From Bolinopsis microptera (Eukaryota > Ctenophora > Tentaculata > Lobata > Bolinopsidae), in contig NC_087074.1 of assembly GCF_026151205.1 (NCBI RefSeq), positions 1,612,001 to 1,676,000 on the forward strand: 64,000 nucleotides of DNA. Direction: 5' to 3'. Position numbers and translations under genes: made by a program. Of this stretch, positions 1-10,800 are shown one piece after another; within the stretch, counting starts at the first letter, position 1; every line of letters starts with the position of its first letter. The notes below the pieces were generated by a model. The model did no database searches, was not told where the DNA came from, and saw nothing but the letters and a program-made list of their open reading frames with translations.

Positions 1-50
1 GGCACCTAGCAAAACAATTATCAGTACAACATCACTGTTGTGGTTCATCA

Positions 51-752
51 CTACAACATCACAATAGATATAATCGCTAAAATATCACCCAAAAGCAGTA
101 TTTTATTCACTGATGTGCTCAGAAGAAGTTGGCCATCCAGATATGATATCAGCCATATGTAATGCTCACTTCGATGGCCATGGCAAATTGAGTTAGTAGG
201 GACGCAACTCACTGATGACCCCAAGGCCAACCCTGACCGCAACCGGTACGAGAGGAATAAAGCCTTTCTTCTCACCTTCACGATCTCTGTTTCCGTTTTC
301 CTGATCATCCGCTTAACGAGAAACCATGCTCTATCTCCGACTGAAAGAATCTTGCAGTTACCATCAGCTGCATGATCACATGTGATATTAAGTGATATCT
401 TCGCTTGTTTATGGCCCTGGAGTCGCTAAAATCTTGACTGGGATGGCATTCGATCTCGCCCTCCATTGAGGCAAACCTCAACAGCCGTATCATGATGCAG
501 AGCATCACCATACACAGTTACTATTTTCGTCCATTCCTCTGATGAGTCAATATCCTCCACTTCCTCTTCTTCATCATCTGTTTCCGCTTCGTCACTCTCT
601 GCTCCGTCAGAAGATGATTGGAAAGCCTCTCCTTCAAAGTTACAGTGTTCTTGAAGGAGTTCTCTACCCCTTGAGACTCCCTTCTTCATAGCTTGTAACA
701 ATCTTGGGCATCTTGTTTCAGCATTTTGGACCATAATGTTGTAAACGCCCAT
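51..752 (-). other. Unidentified minus-strand open frames
   Basis: Three overlapping open frames lie on the minus strand (752-426, 511-305 and 308-51). The first encodes about 108 residues with a very acidic stretch of Glu, Asp and Ser (about residues 45-75). The last has a basic segment near its start. I recognise no domain. The frames could be pieces of one degraded or split gene, because frame changes would join them, but no splice sites are convincing. Coding status is doubtful. Confidence 0.15.
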
Positions 753-858
753 AAAAAACTGAATTTTGCAACTTTTCTGTTCAAAATTCAGATTATGTCT
801 CAGAATTATCCAAAGAATATTTGGATTTTGGTAGGAATACTTGAACTGTGCTCAAAAT

Positions 859-1393
859 AAGCAAAAAGTCATTTGTTTTGGAAAAATTTCTAGTTGGTTG
901 AAGGGGTTGTACAAGGCCCATACTTTTGATCAGCTTGTGAATGAATTGTAACAACTTTCAATAAACGTTGGTCTGTAATAATGTAACCTAGGAAAAACCT
1001 ATTGTGTGCCTGTATTCAGTAAAATTTCACTCACAAAATTACAATTGATTTTTTTATATTGCAGTAGCTAGACAGCAACAAATTATAACGTTTTTCAATC
1101 ATACTTTCGAGATTAAGTCTGCTCAACAGCATTCTGTTCGAAAATCAAATTAAGAGTGTGTCAGTTTTCAGTAAAAAGTCATTTTTAGGTCAAATTCATC
1201 ACGATTAAAAATTCAAAAGAAATGACTCTTTGCTGAATATTGGCACTATACAATTGTTGTCTGACAGCATAGGCAGGTTCATCAAGATGATTCTTTACAA
1301 AATCTAACGATATTGTGTGTTCTAATTCAGCAAAAAGTCATTTTATAAATAATATTTGTTGCTTAAAATCTTCATAGAAATGACTTTTTACTG
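859..1393. repeat. Paired inverted-repeat arms in AT-rich spacer
   Basis: The spacer 753-1,660 has no gene. It holds a 15-base word CAGYAAAAAGTCATT at 1,169-1,183 and 1,329-1,343, and a partial copy at 859-873. Each full copy is followed about 40 bases later by its inverted complement (1,221-1,235 and 1,379-1,393) and then by ATTGGCAC or a close variant. The two stem-loops are tandem copies of one design. They may be remains of a small foldback element. Confidence 0.5.
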
Positions 1394-1699
1394 ATTATTG
1401 GCACGATAAAGTAAAACAAATTTTAGTAAAACAAATTTTATTTTATACCCACAATCAATTCATATTTAGTTCAAATATTTAAAGTCAAAATAACCATTTC
1501 ACATAAGTGGTTATATTATAATAAAATAATTTGTGATAAATTAATAAATTAATTTACACTCAAAAATGAACAAAATGTACACAATTTTTACCTAGAGCAA
1601 CACTGGTTCAGCGCGCGGCTGATCGAAAAAGTTTGATTTGATTTACTAACTACAGTGTACAGCGTACATGAAAAAATTACTTACTGAATCTTTTAATAC

Positions 1700-2785
1700 T
1701 AGACACATTTTAATTCAGATGTTGTTCAATGAGTTAGCCACAAAAATGTTCAAATTATGTAGGAGGGTAAAGGACACAATTGCTAGTAGTGCTTCTTTGT
1801 GCCCGTTGACTACAATGAACATTTTGCGGAGTTTCTCCAGACGGCTTTTATCGGAGTGCGTGTTATTTACTTGGTTATGCACAAGCCAGGCCAACATTTT
1901 GTTTTTGTGTCAGCCGTGCTACCAGGTTGCAGAGTATCATAAACAATAAACAATTATACACTATACAAATTTGCTAACACAATATCATGCAGAGTCCGAT
2001 TTAGCTGCAAACGTCAGACACCACAGTTCAGCCGCCAAGTACCGTTTAAGTGAACACCGAAACACGAGGTTTAGGTGTCATTTTGTAAATCACTTTATGG
2101 ATGGATAATTCAGTAATTGTTGAAGAAAATTACAGTCACTGCCACCTATAGCGTTATGTCATGGGTCTGATTAACGGCCAAGAATAAACGTACGTGCGCA
2201 CTTAAGAAACCCGCGCAAATGTTGAGGTAGGGAGTAGCTGCGGCGCGCTTTTAACATATATTACGTATAGCGCCGTACGGAAACGGCAATATTTAAGTAA
2301 TTAAGTATTTGTTTACATAAATTCCACGTTTTTATCAATAATCTAGCATGGTCCAAAACTGTTAAAATTGTCATTATGCCACTCATTATCGAACCTGCTT
2401 TGGGCATCTAGAAGAGATCGGTTTAGCCTTGATTTGATTGAGTTACAGGATGTGTTCACAAAGTCAGGTTTATTCTGTGGATTGGAGTCCTTGAATTGAT
2501 TCCAAAGCCAAGAAGATTTATAAATAAAGTTATGGCTTGGCTTTGGTGGTATTAGACGGTCATCCCTCAGTTCAAACATGTTAAGTAAAGAGTAGAGAGA
2601 TATGGGTACCCTATATTTCACTATTTTAAAAAGTTCAGTTATAGTACGAAGTTTGTAAAGATTATGAACAGTAAGGAGTTTATGACTGTTAAATAATGGT
2701 TTGGTTGATTCCTTGGAATAGAATTCAGCTCCTAGTTTTTTGACAACATAAGGGTCTAACAAGTTTATTATGAACTACCGATATT
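1700..2785. repeat. Clean copy of 1.1-kb repeat R1
   Basis: This segment begins near TTCAGATGTTGTTCAATGAG and ends near ATTATGAACTACCGAT. It recurs with scattered indels at about 50,283-51,365, 55,665-56,735 and 61,012-62,095. On the minus strand it carries a LINE C-terminal coding piece followed by what would be that LINE's 3' untranslated region, so R1 is best read as the 3' end of a minus-strand LINE. A CG-rich patch with repeated GCGC words lies at about 2,190-2,280. Confidence 0.75.
2343..2762 (-). pseudogene. LINE C-terminal fragment
   Basis: The translation matches the C-terminal region that follows the RT domain in the other LINEs of this window. Shared words are KESTKPLFNSHKLLTVHNLY, then SLYSLLN and SSWLWNQF, which align with the 28.5-31.9 kb LINE. 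Neither RT nor endonuclease is present. The piece is a 3'-terminal remnant, as expected of 5'-truncated LINE insertion. Confidence 0.8.
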
Positions 2786-4093
2786 CTTGACCGTGGCATT
2801 CTCCTGAGGAAACTGGAAAATTATGGGGTTAGAGGTCTAGCTCTAGGACTTCTAAAAAGCTATTTATCCGATAGATCACAGTATGTTTCATTTCTCAACA
2901 CTACATCAGAGACTATGAATGTAAAATATGGAGTTCCCCAAGGTTCCATACTAGGCCCTCTACTTTTCTTATTATATATGAACGACATAATAAACTGTTA
3001 CAAAGGCGATGAATGCAAATTTGTGCTCTATGCTGATGACACAAATATATTTATCACTGGACCGTCCAAAGAAGCAACATACTTGAAGGCCAATAAAGTT
3101 CTTGATTTCGTATGCAAATTCATGAGAAGTAATCTCTTACATATAAATATGTCTAAATGCTGCTACATACATTTTCTACCTGCATACGAATCTGATGAAA
3201 CCTGCGCCAGGGTTAGGCCGTATGCCAATGAACATGACAAATCACAAGGAATATTTATAACTGGACACAAAATTGTCAAGGTTAGCAACACCAAATTTCT
3301 TGGTGTAGTAATTGATGAAAAACTTAGCTGGGGCCCACATATAGAATATCTAAGAAAAAAAACTAGATCCACTACAGGAGCACTTAACAGGATTAAACAT
3401 TCAGTTCCAGGGGAACACTACCAAAAAATATACTCTGCATTATTGGAATCACATCTTGCTTACGGAATAAGTGTTTGGGGCTCAGCTCTCAAAGACCAAC
3501 CAAACGATAAGCTGTTCATAACTCAGAAACGTTGTATAAGAATCCTTTTTGGAGACTTAAATGCATACCTCGACAAACATGCCACTTGTGCACGAGCCAG
3601 ACCTTATACAAAACAGAGGTTAGGAGCTGCTTTTTTCGAAAAAGAGCACACCAAGCCCATTTTTAATCGACTAAAATTGCTTACTGTTCAAAACTTGTAC
3701 AAATACCACTGTATATCTGAGATATTTCGAATTATGAAATTTCGCACTCCATACTCGTTGTATTGTACTATAGACTCATCAAAACGTGATACAAGCAATG
3801 TCATAATCCTCCCAAGAAAAACCAACACTTTTCTTTATATAGCCTCCAAATTGTGGAATAGCATACATAAACGGATTCTAAATGAGAATGGGGAAATCCT
3901 CACTACTTCTGTATCTTTGGTTAAATTACGCTGTAAAAGTATCATCCTGGGATCTCAATCCATCAACAATAATAACACCTGGACTTACCACAACTTTCAC
4001 ATCGCCCCTCACTCAATCACAGACCAAACCATCTCATCACTCACTCACCAAATTGCCGACCCAATATCTATTGAAGTGGCGAAAATTTTCTAG
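2783..4093 (+). pseudogene. 5'-truncated LINE reverse transcriptase
   Basis: Coding begins inside the RT domain, at a stretch ending LLRKLENYGVRGLALG. It continues through the conserved VPQGSILGPLLFLLYMNDI block, the catalytic VLYADDTNIFI block and FLGVVIDEKLSW. It then runs through the post-RT region with KRCIRILFGD, CARARPYTKQRLG and LLTVQNLYKYHC to a stop at 4,091-4,093. The first two thirds (endonuclease, N-terminal RT) are missing, so the element is dead on arrival. The frame is otherwise uninterrupted for about 435 codons, suggesting a fairly young insertion. Family: CR1/L2/Jockey-group non-LTR element, close to the LINE at 28.5 kb. It abuts R1 at about 2,785. Confidence 0.9.
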
Positions 4094-4241
4094 ACAAATG
4101 ATATTTCGATACTATTGCTGCAGCAGATACAAATACCAACATTATTATATTCCCAAACGTTTGAACCTTTAAATTAACTAGGAAAGTCAATCCTCAACTT
4201 GACTTTACTGTTTTAAACAGATATGATGATATTAACTTAAT

Positions 4242-4266
4242 TTATTATTATTATTATTATTTTTTT
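4242..4266 (+). repeat. TTA run, possible LINE tail
   Basis: A short (TTA)n run followed by a T tract lies 150 bases after the stop of the plus-strand LINE fragment. Simple-repeat tails are usual at the 3' end of CR1/L2-type LINEs, so this may mark the element's end. The rest of 4,267-5,298 is AT-rich. I see nothing more in it than short chance frames and one dispersed motif at 4,363. Confidence 0.4.
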
Positions 4267-4362
4267 TACATACTCCTTCTTAGTGTGGTGACTTGGGGTC
4301 CATAAATATAACAATACAAGCTGATAAACCAAAAAGAACAACTGGGGTAGGTAGGTAGCCCT

Positions 4363-4380
4363 GGTGGGTGCGTAAACTTT
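4363..4380 (+). repeat. Dispersed motif shared with 25,848
   Basis: The 18-mer GGTGGGTGCGTAAACTTT occurs here and at 25,848-25,865. In both places it is followed by a related GGTCTGC-CTCTCC stretch. The longer similarity (about 40 bases) suggests two copies of a short interspersed element. Confidence 0.4.
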
Positions 4381-5298
4381 ACGGTCTGCTCTCTCCAAGA
4401 TCAGCCTGCTTCTCCATTTTACCGTGAAGCCTAATTTCTAGTTTTTATAAAATATACAATGCAAGTGCAGGTTTACTAATCTTAATCTACTTAACATAGG
4501 CAGTGCGCCATCGACAATAAGACGCGCGCGCTGACCATTGAATGGTTTTTTAGCTCTTATTTCGGCCAGCACATTATTTTGGAAACAATCGAAAAGTTAT
4601 AATACTTCCCGTATAACAATTTTGTTGAAATTTGGTCAGCTTACGTAAACACTTATGTTCTACTGAACCTAATTTAGTTTAAGCAATTTCGATGGTCAGA
4701 ATTTGAGTTATCAACGAATTTATACCTATTAGGTCATTTTTAGACCTTTTAATCAAAGCCAATCTCTCCCAACTAAATTAGCTGTTCGGTAGTTAAGTAT
4801 GATTGGAAGGTTCTGACAAATTTTCAGCATGATTCATGTTCAGGAACCGAAGATATGACAGAATAATACGACAAAAATCAACGAATTTCGTCAAATTACG
4901 CGACTTTTACACCTAATTTTGCTCCAAAAGCCGCGCACCATCAAATATGGCACCTATGAGAAACTCACTGATCATTCCAAAAAGGTATAATAAATTTGGT
5001 ACTGTGAAAATTCTCACAGTCTCTAGAAAACGATGGTACAAAAATTTTGAAAATCCGAGCAAGTTTATTTTTATCGTGCACCGCCTACTTAACAACTCAA
5101 TAGCCCAAGTCACCATACCCGTAGTATATTCCATGGTAATAGAAGAGCTTTAAAGTTTTTCAAATTGTTGCTATAATTGATTTAAATAAAAATTTGTTGT
5201 TTTCTTGATTTAGAGCGGACACACTTTGCACATGGTTTAATACGTGGATTAACAGAGTTATTAACATTAGACTCATATTTACCCAGTATTTTACATTG

Positions 5299-5577
5299 AA
5301 TAGGTCTAGAACGAGCACATGTTTTGAATTTGTTTTGGTATGAGTTTGCATCTCCAAAAATTATTCTAATACATCTCTTCTGTGTTAAGAATACAGGGTT
5401 GATAACTTGGTTAGAGACACCACCCCATACTGAGATGGCGAACGTAAGGTGTGATTCAAATAGTGTGTGGTATATCTGCTTGTGCAGTTTTATAGGTAGA
5501 CAGTTTTTTATGCGGTAAATACGTCCACAAGCACTTCTTAGTTTCTTATTTAGTGATTCGATGTGAGGTTTCTGTTG
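5299..5577 (-). pseudogene. Internal LINE fragment (post-RT region)
   Basis: On the minus strand the frame matches the region after the RT catalytic core: KPHIESLNKKL, YHTLFESHLTFAISVWGG and FLTQKRCIRIIFGD, up to CARSRPI. It then switches to unrelated sequence. Both ends are truncated, so this is a fragment. It belongs to the same family as the LINEs at 2.8 and 28.5 kb. Confidence 0.8.
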
Positions 5578-5640
5578 TAGCGTGAGCGTAGAAATAAAAC
5601 AAGTTGTTAACACGTAATCATGGAGGCTAGGGAAGAACAA

Positions 5641-6154
5641 ATCGTTAATAACAAATTATGATAGCAATCAATGTTCAATATATATAACAATCTCCCTTCG
5701 GCAAGTTATAGCTAGTCGGCCGATACAACTAGCTGCGCTCGCGTTTAACACGAGGAGCTAGGCGCGCGCGCAAAATTGAGGTCAGGAGGACTGTCACTTT
5801 TTAGCGCTGACTAGCTTAACGTCGCCGCGCGTTCCATACATGTGGAACAACTTTTGTGACCAAACTGGTCTTTAACTTTAACTGTCAGAAAACAGACATA
5901 AAAAATACTTTCTCCCCACAGGTCGGGACAAAATTAGCAACATTTTGCTTCTTAAACGTTAAAAACTTGTAACTCATATTTCCATAAAATTGGATTAGCC
6001 ACGTTCTCTGTCGAATTATTAAAATACATAAGTTAAATCAGGAAATCTGTAAAATTTAAAATAATGAGTGACTCTAAAAATGTGATAAAAACAGCGGTTT
6101 GACAAATATTACAACATACGGGTTTACAATGATTTCAGTTCGTGATTACTCATT
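5641..6154. other. Non-coding spacer, CG-containing
   Basis: I find no gene in this stretch. It contains a GCGC-rich patch at about 5,715-5,835 resembling the CG-rich patches in LINE 3' regions of this window (compare 2,190-2,280 and 32,140-32,210). It may be a LINE 3' untranslated region, but this is not proven. Confidence 0.3.
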
Positions 6155-8625
6155 CTAACTCATGGTTTTCATTTTAGTGATAGCATCACTCTTAGCACTT
6201 CTGGTTGGTCTCAAACGCGGTTCAGGTAAGGGTGCACCACCTGTAGCTGTAGGTTTGGACAACTCAGACACCCGGACTTGTTTGTCGTTGGTTTTCAGGG
6301 GGGAAGCAACTTTCGGTTGAGGACGCTCAGTCACTTTAGACGGTGAGGTATCCCTGACTGGGGACGCTGGTTTCGCCACAGCCTCAAGTCTGTTGCCGTT
6401 CGGAACTCCTAGGTTTAGTGCATTCATTCTCCGTCTTTCCCTTGTTTCATGCAGCTTCTGGAACTTAATGTCAGAGCGAGCTATCTCTCTGGTTAACAGC
6501 GTTTTTTGCGGACTAGTGATTGCTTTTCGTTCCATCCTTATAACGGGGGTGTGTCGTGGTTTTATTGCGTCAGCGTGTTTCTTTACAATCCTGTCTCCGT
6601 GTTGGACCACGTAATTGTTCGAATTATCACCGAGTCTTTTGATTACTCTAGCTTGCTCCCAGTGGCTTTTGTCGTCCATTTTGGCGAAAATGAGCTGATT
6701 TTCCCGGAACTCTCGAGTTCTGGGGTGTTCGTTAATTGCAACTTGCAGTTTCTCAGATTGCAATTCCTGCTCCCTCATCCGATCGGTTGGTTTGATTTGG
6801 TGTAGTTTAGATCGCAGAGTTCTGTTGAACGCTAACACAGCTGGTGTTTGACCAGTAGACGAATGGGGTGTGTTGCGGTAAGTTAGCAGAAAATCGTTCA
6901 GATTCTTGCACACGTCCTTACTGGTTACAGACATCTTTTTCAGGGCGGATTTAAACGACTGAACAAGTCGTTCGCAGATTCCGTTTGATTTGGGAGAATA
7001 CGTCGGAACAGTCACGTGCTTTATACCACAGGATTTCAGATATCCCTCAGTTTCATCCGACACGAACTGTGGTCCGTTATCCGTTACCAGACAGATTGGG
7101 ATACCTGTACGAGAGAATATGGATCTAAAAGCACGTATTGTAGCACTAGATGTTGTATTTGTGTTCATTTGAACAACTTCAGGCCACTTGCTGTAAGAGT
7201 CTACTAATAATAGCCACATGCTGCCCAGGAATGGGCCCGCAAAGTCAGCGTGTACTCTTTGGAAAGGTGCACTGGTTTTAGCCCAGGGGTGGTCAACGAC
7301 TTTAGTCATGTTCTTACCATACTTGGCGCATGTCTCACACGTCCGAGCAGTATCCTCGATTTGTGTGTCAAGACGTGGCCAGTAAACGTAAGATCTGGCC
7401 AAGGATTTCATACCTGTTACTCCAATGTGAGTGGCGTGCAGAATATCCATTACAGTGCTTCTCAGTTTAGCGGGAATCACGACACGGGCTCCCCAAGTTA
7501 AACACCCAAGTTCATGGCTCAACTCGTCTCTTCTAGTCCAGAAAGCTTTGAGATCACCGTCACATTTCAGATTCTTCGGCCAACCATTCAGAGTGTATTC
7601 CAAAACTCTGCTCAGAATCGGGTCCTTACGAGTGTCGTTCGCCACTAACTCAGCATTGAGTAAAGTCTCGCTCATAGTCAGTGCGAACATATCACCAAAC
7701 TCGTCTCTCTCCCTCACAGGGTGTGTTACCGATTTTGGCAGCCTGGATAACATATCAGCGTTTGCATGATCCTTGGTATTACGATATTGAATGTCATACT
7801 GGTAATTCATAAGGAATAAAGCCCACCTAGTTAACCTACCGGCAGTCATCTCTGGAATTGGCTTATCGCCAAATATACGAACCAGCGCACGATGATCTGT
7901 CACCAAGGTAAACTGTCTCATATACAAGTAAATATGTAGGCGCTTTATGGCCCACACTATGGCCAGGGCCTCTTTGTCCACTTGAGCGTAATTCCTCTCG
8001 GCCGGTGACAGGGTCCGGGAGATGAACTCAATGGGGCGCTCATCCCCATTCAGCATAATGTGAGACAACACTGCGCCAATGCCACCGATTGAAGCATCAG
8101 TGTCCAGTTTAAGAGGAAGCTTGGGATTGTAAAAGGTCAATACACGGTTAGAAGCCAGCAGATTTTTCAATATTTTAAACGCTGTCTTTTCGGTGTTTGT
8201 CCACACCCACTTTACATTCTTAGCTCTCAGCCTTTCAATTGGAGCAATCACAGACGACAAGTTGGGCAAATAGCGCCTGTAATAATTCACAGCCCCCAAA
8301 AAACTAATTAGTTCGTCCACATTCCTAGGTTCTGGAGCCATCAGCATACTCTCGACCTTGCTTTTCACGGGTTTGATCCCTTCAGCAGACACCACATGAC
8401 CCAGATAGACAACTTCTTTTTGCATGAAAGAAGTTTTTTCGGTTTTACATTTAAAACCTCGCTGCTCCAACCTACTTATGACATTATTGAGGTTGATCAG
8501 ATGGTCACTCTCATTTCGACCAGAAACTAATATATCGTCAATTCTGCAGCACGTCATAGGCACACCCCACAGAGTGTCATCCATACATGACTGGAATATA
8601 GCCGATGCACTGCTGATTAGGGATC
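6155..8625 (-). pseudogene. pol: Ty3/gypsy pol relic (RT end, RNase H, integrase)
   Basis: This is one open frame of 809 residues (codon 1 at 8,584) with family-like residues extending a few codons further upstream. The order is: end of RT with RIDDILVSG (about residues 14-22) where the family has YxDD; YLGHVVSAEGI; RNase H with TDAS (D163), DKEALAI (E205) and VTDHRAL (D230); integrase HHCC finger (H383, H386, C416, C419); and integrase core D447, D502 and E538 in HADFAG, VTDNGPQF and ICERLVQSF. The C-terminus is a Lys/Arg/Pro-rich tail. Gag, protease and most of RT are absent, and I could not identify flanking LTRs. The element therefore cannot move by itself, although RNase H and integrase look intact. 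The call is secure. Confidence 0.95.
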
Positions 8626-8639
8626 GCCCATTTGAAAGT

Positions 8640-9556
8640 TAGGTCAAAATTTCGATTTGCCAGCACTGTCTGGCGATCACTCAGATCGTTATACAGCAGA
8701 TCTACTAAACTATAATTAACGAATTCCATGTTTAGGAACCTTAATGTTTCATTCATTTTTCCAATTTCTACACAAATGCGAGCGAGTACGCTCGTGCGCG
8801 GCACAAATTCCGCGCGAAATATGCAACACTTTCTATGATAGTTCACCACAGCGCCAGCCACGAAGTAATAAAACTATCGAATATGTCGGCCGTTTCCATG
8901 GTTGCTGACCATCCTTGGGGCTTGGTGCAACTGCAATGAAATATGGTTAGTTCGTATAATCAAGGTAGACAATGAAGACAACATTTTGTGGAAGTTATCC
9001 GTTGCATTGCAATGAAAAACTTTAAAAATTCTAATATATTAAATCTTATAACTACACAAATTTAAATTTAAAAACCCACATAAAATTGGGAAAAAAAATG
9101 TTCTCTCCCTTGTTATTAAAACTGGTACCGAAGCTGCCCAAAATCATTGTCATATCAAAGTTGAAAATAACCATGTTCTAAAGAAAATCTTGATTAGTAT
9201 TACACCACGGCGAGTGTTGTTAATCATTCCAACTATTTACTACTAATAAGGTAGCTAATCTCATCAATACTGTAGGAATAAACACTCAGGTTAACCTAGA
9301 AATACAATAAGACTGTTAAAACGAAAAGGCAACAACAAGGTTATCATTACAATTCTCGTCAAATACCGTGATTTTACCGTGAAATAAACGAGTACACAAC
9401 AAGAGAATCCAATAAATATATAGCGGAGCACGGATGGATCACAGTATAAAATTTCAATAACTTCAAAGTAGTTGGATATTATAGATATTTCCCTTAACTA
9501 GCTGCTTATCTATAAATTGAAACCCCATTTTAACTTAAATATGGTATTTTACAAAA
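8640..9556. other. AT-rich spacer without recognisable genes
   Basis: A 94-codon minus-strand frame overlaps the truncated start of the gypsy relic (8,861-8,577), but it shows no domain I recognise. The remainder is AT-rich non-coding sequence. Confidence 0.4.
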
Positions 9557-10308
9557 CTACTTTACAATTTTCTCTCCTCGTCCTGCAATAACTAACATAC
9601 CCTCGGCGCTCTGATTTACCCTACCACACACTCTCTTAGAAGCGTCGGTCGTCACTTTGACCAGCCGCTCCACAGATTGCGTGTGGCAAGGTAAATCAGA
9701 CTTAAACGGACTGCTCAGAAAAGAGAGTACATCTAAACCCTTAGTAAGGGGCGGTTCGGTAACATACACAAAATCTCCCTTAAATGACAAATAAACCCAA
9801 CGATCATTAACTTTACTCATCTTACATAAATCAGAATACACTTCAGCATCAAAATTAAGTCTAGGTAAGTAATAATTTAACTCCGTACACACTTCATCAA
9901 CACCCCTTAAGTCTAAAATCAAATCTACGGCCTTTTTCCTTAATACGTAATTCTTATCCCCTAACATTGCTATCAAAATATTATGTGGATGCGCAAAATA
10001 ACTGTTGACTTGAACACCATTTAAAATAAAATCTCTTTCAGACTTACTCTTAATAACCTTCTTAATAAAACTAATCTCCTGAAATAAATTTACGGAACCA
10101 TACACAATAGAATCATAGTATTTAATAAACATATGCATCGGAAAGTATATATTTACAACATATTCTGCTAATTTTCTTAATTTACCCATTACATTACCCG
10201 GGACTCCGCCAGACATGAATAATCTTAAGATTCTGCTCTGGAATGTTATCCACCTGGCGTGGCAGAGGGGGCCAATTTCTGTTCCTGCGAGCTTAAGTGG
10301 TAGTGCCC
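9557..10308 (-). CDS. Transposon-type protein, exon 2 (PCHTQ domain)
   Basis: This is the last exon of an uncharacterised protein type that I recall from many invertebrate genomes, often in transposon-like copies. Its function is unknown. Hallmarks are CHARWITFQSRILRLF near the start, a middle segment ending DLILDLRG, then PRLNFDAEVYSDL, EPPLTKG and PCHTQSVERLVKVTTDASK near the end. The acceptor reads TTTCCGCAG before GGGCAC. With the donor at 10,449 the codon phase closes exactly (1 + 2), giving AVQTG followed by ALPLKLAG across a 141-bp intron. Exon 2 holds 250 codons including the stop, with no internal stop. Intact splicing and frame argue against an old pseudogene, but the 5' part of the gene is missing or displaced by a LINE. 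Confidence 0.7.
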
Positions 10309-10449
10309 CTGCGGAAACAAGAATTTAGAAATTTCAATCCTATGAGTCAGTATTTAACAGCAATGGAACCAGAGCAGGCTTAGCAAGAGAGAGTTTTCGG
10401 AAGAGCTTGAACAAGCAGCGTATCAATGAATTAATTTAGAAACACTTAC

Positions 10450-10800
10450 CGGTTTGAACAGCTAAAACGTGGCGGTAGAGAACCTTCTGGTCCCAACTCA
10501 GTTTCTTGACAACACCATCAGGAAGAGGGGAGAAGGTGTGGGCTCTGAGTGGGACAAACTTCCTCGACGCCATCTGGTGAACCGGTCCAGCAGCAAGCTT
10601 CCCGATGGGGCCGGAGAAAGAATTAGGTCCGGTCGTGACTCCATCGAGCGAGGTGAAGAAATGCCGGAAGGGTAGTTCTATCCTGTGTAATGAGCAAACA
10701 CTTCTCTGCAGTTCCCTCCCCAGCTTCTTTTCCAAGAGGACGACAACTCCCGAATGTCTTCCTGTGTTAGTGCTCGTCCCATAGAAACCAGACTTGGTAC
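10450..10800 (-). CDS. Transposon-type protein, exon 1 (LPFRHFF domain)
   Basis: This exon belongs to the same protein as 9,557-10,308. Family-like words in order are TSTNTGRHSGVV, LLEKKLGRELQRSVCSLH, ELPFRHFFTSLDG and TTGPNSFSGPIGKL, then LSWDQKVLYRHVLAVQTG up to a GTAAGT donor at 10,449. The upstream edge is uncertain by some 20 bases, because a LINE reverse transcriptase frame runs into it without a stop. A potential acceptor (CACCACCAG) lies at the junction. The function of the family is unknown to me. The assignment rests on recalled motif patterns. Confidence 0.65.

Noticed and set aside
2221-2235. let-7-like word TGAGGTAG
   Set aside because: Only the seed-like eight bases match and no precursor hairpin is visible. 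The word sits inside the R1 repeat.
8577-8861. 94-codon frame overlapping the start of the gypsy relic
   Set aside because: It overlaps the RT coding sequence in another phase and has no recognisable domain.
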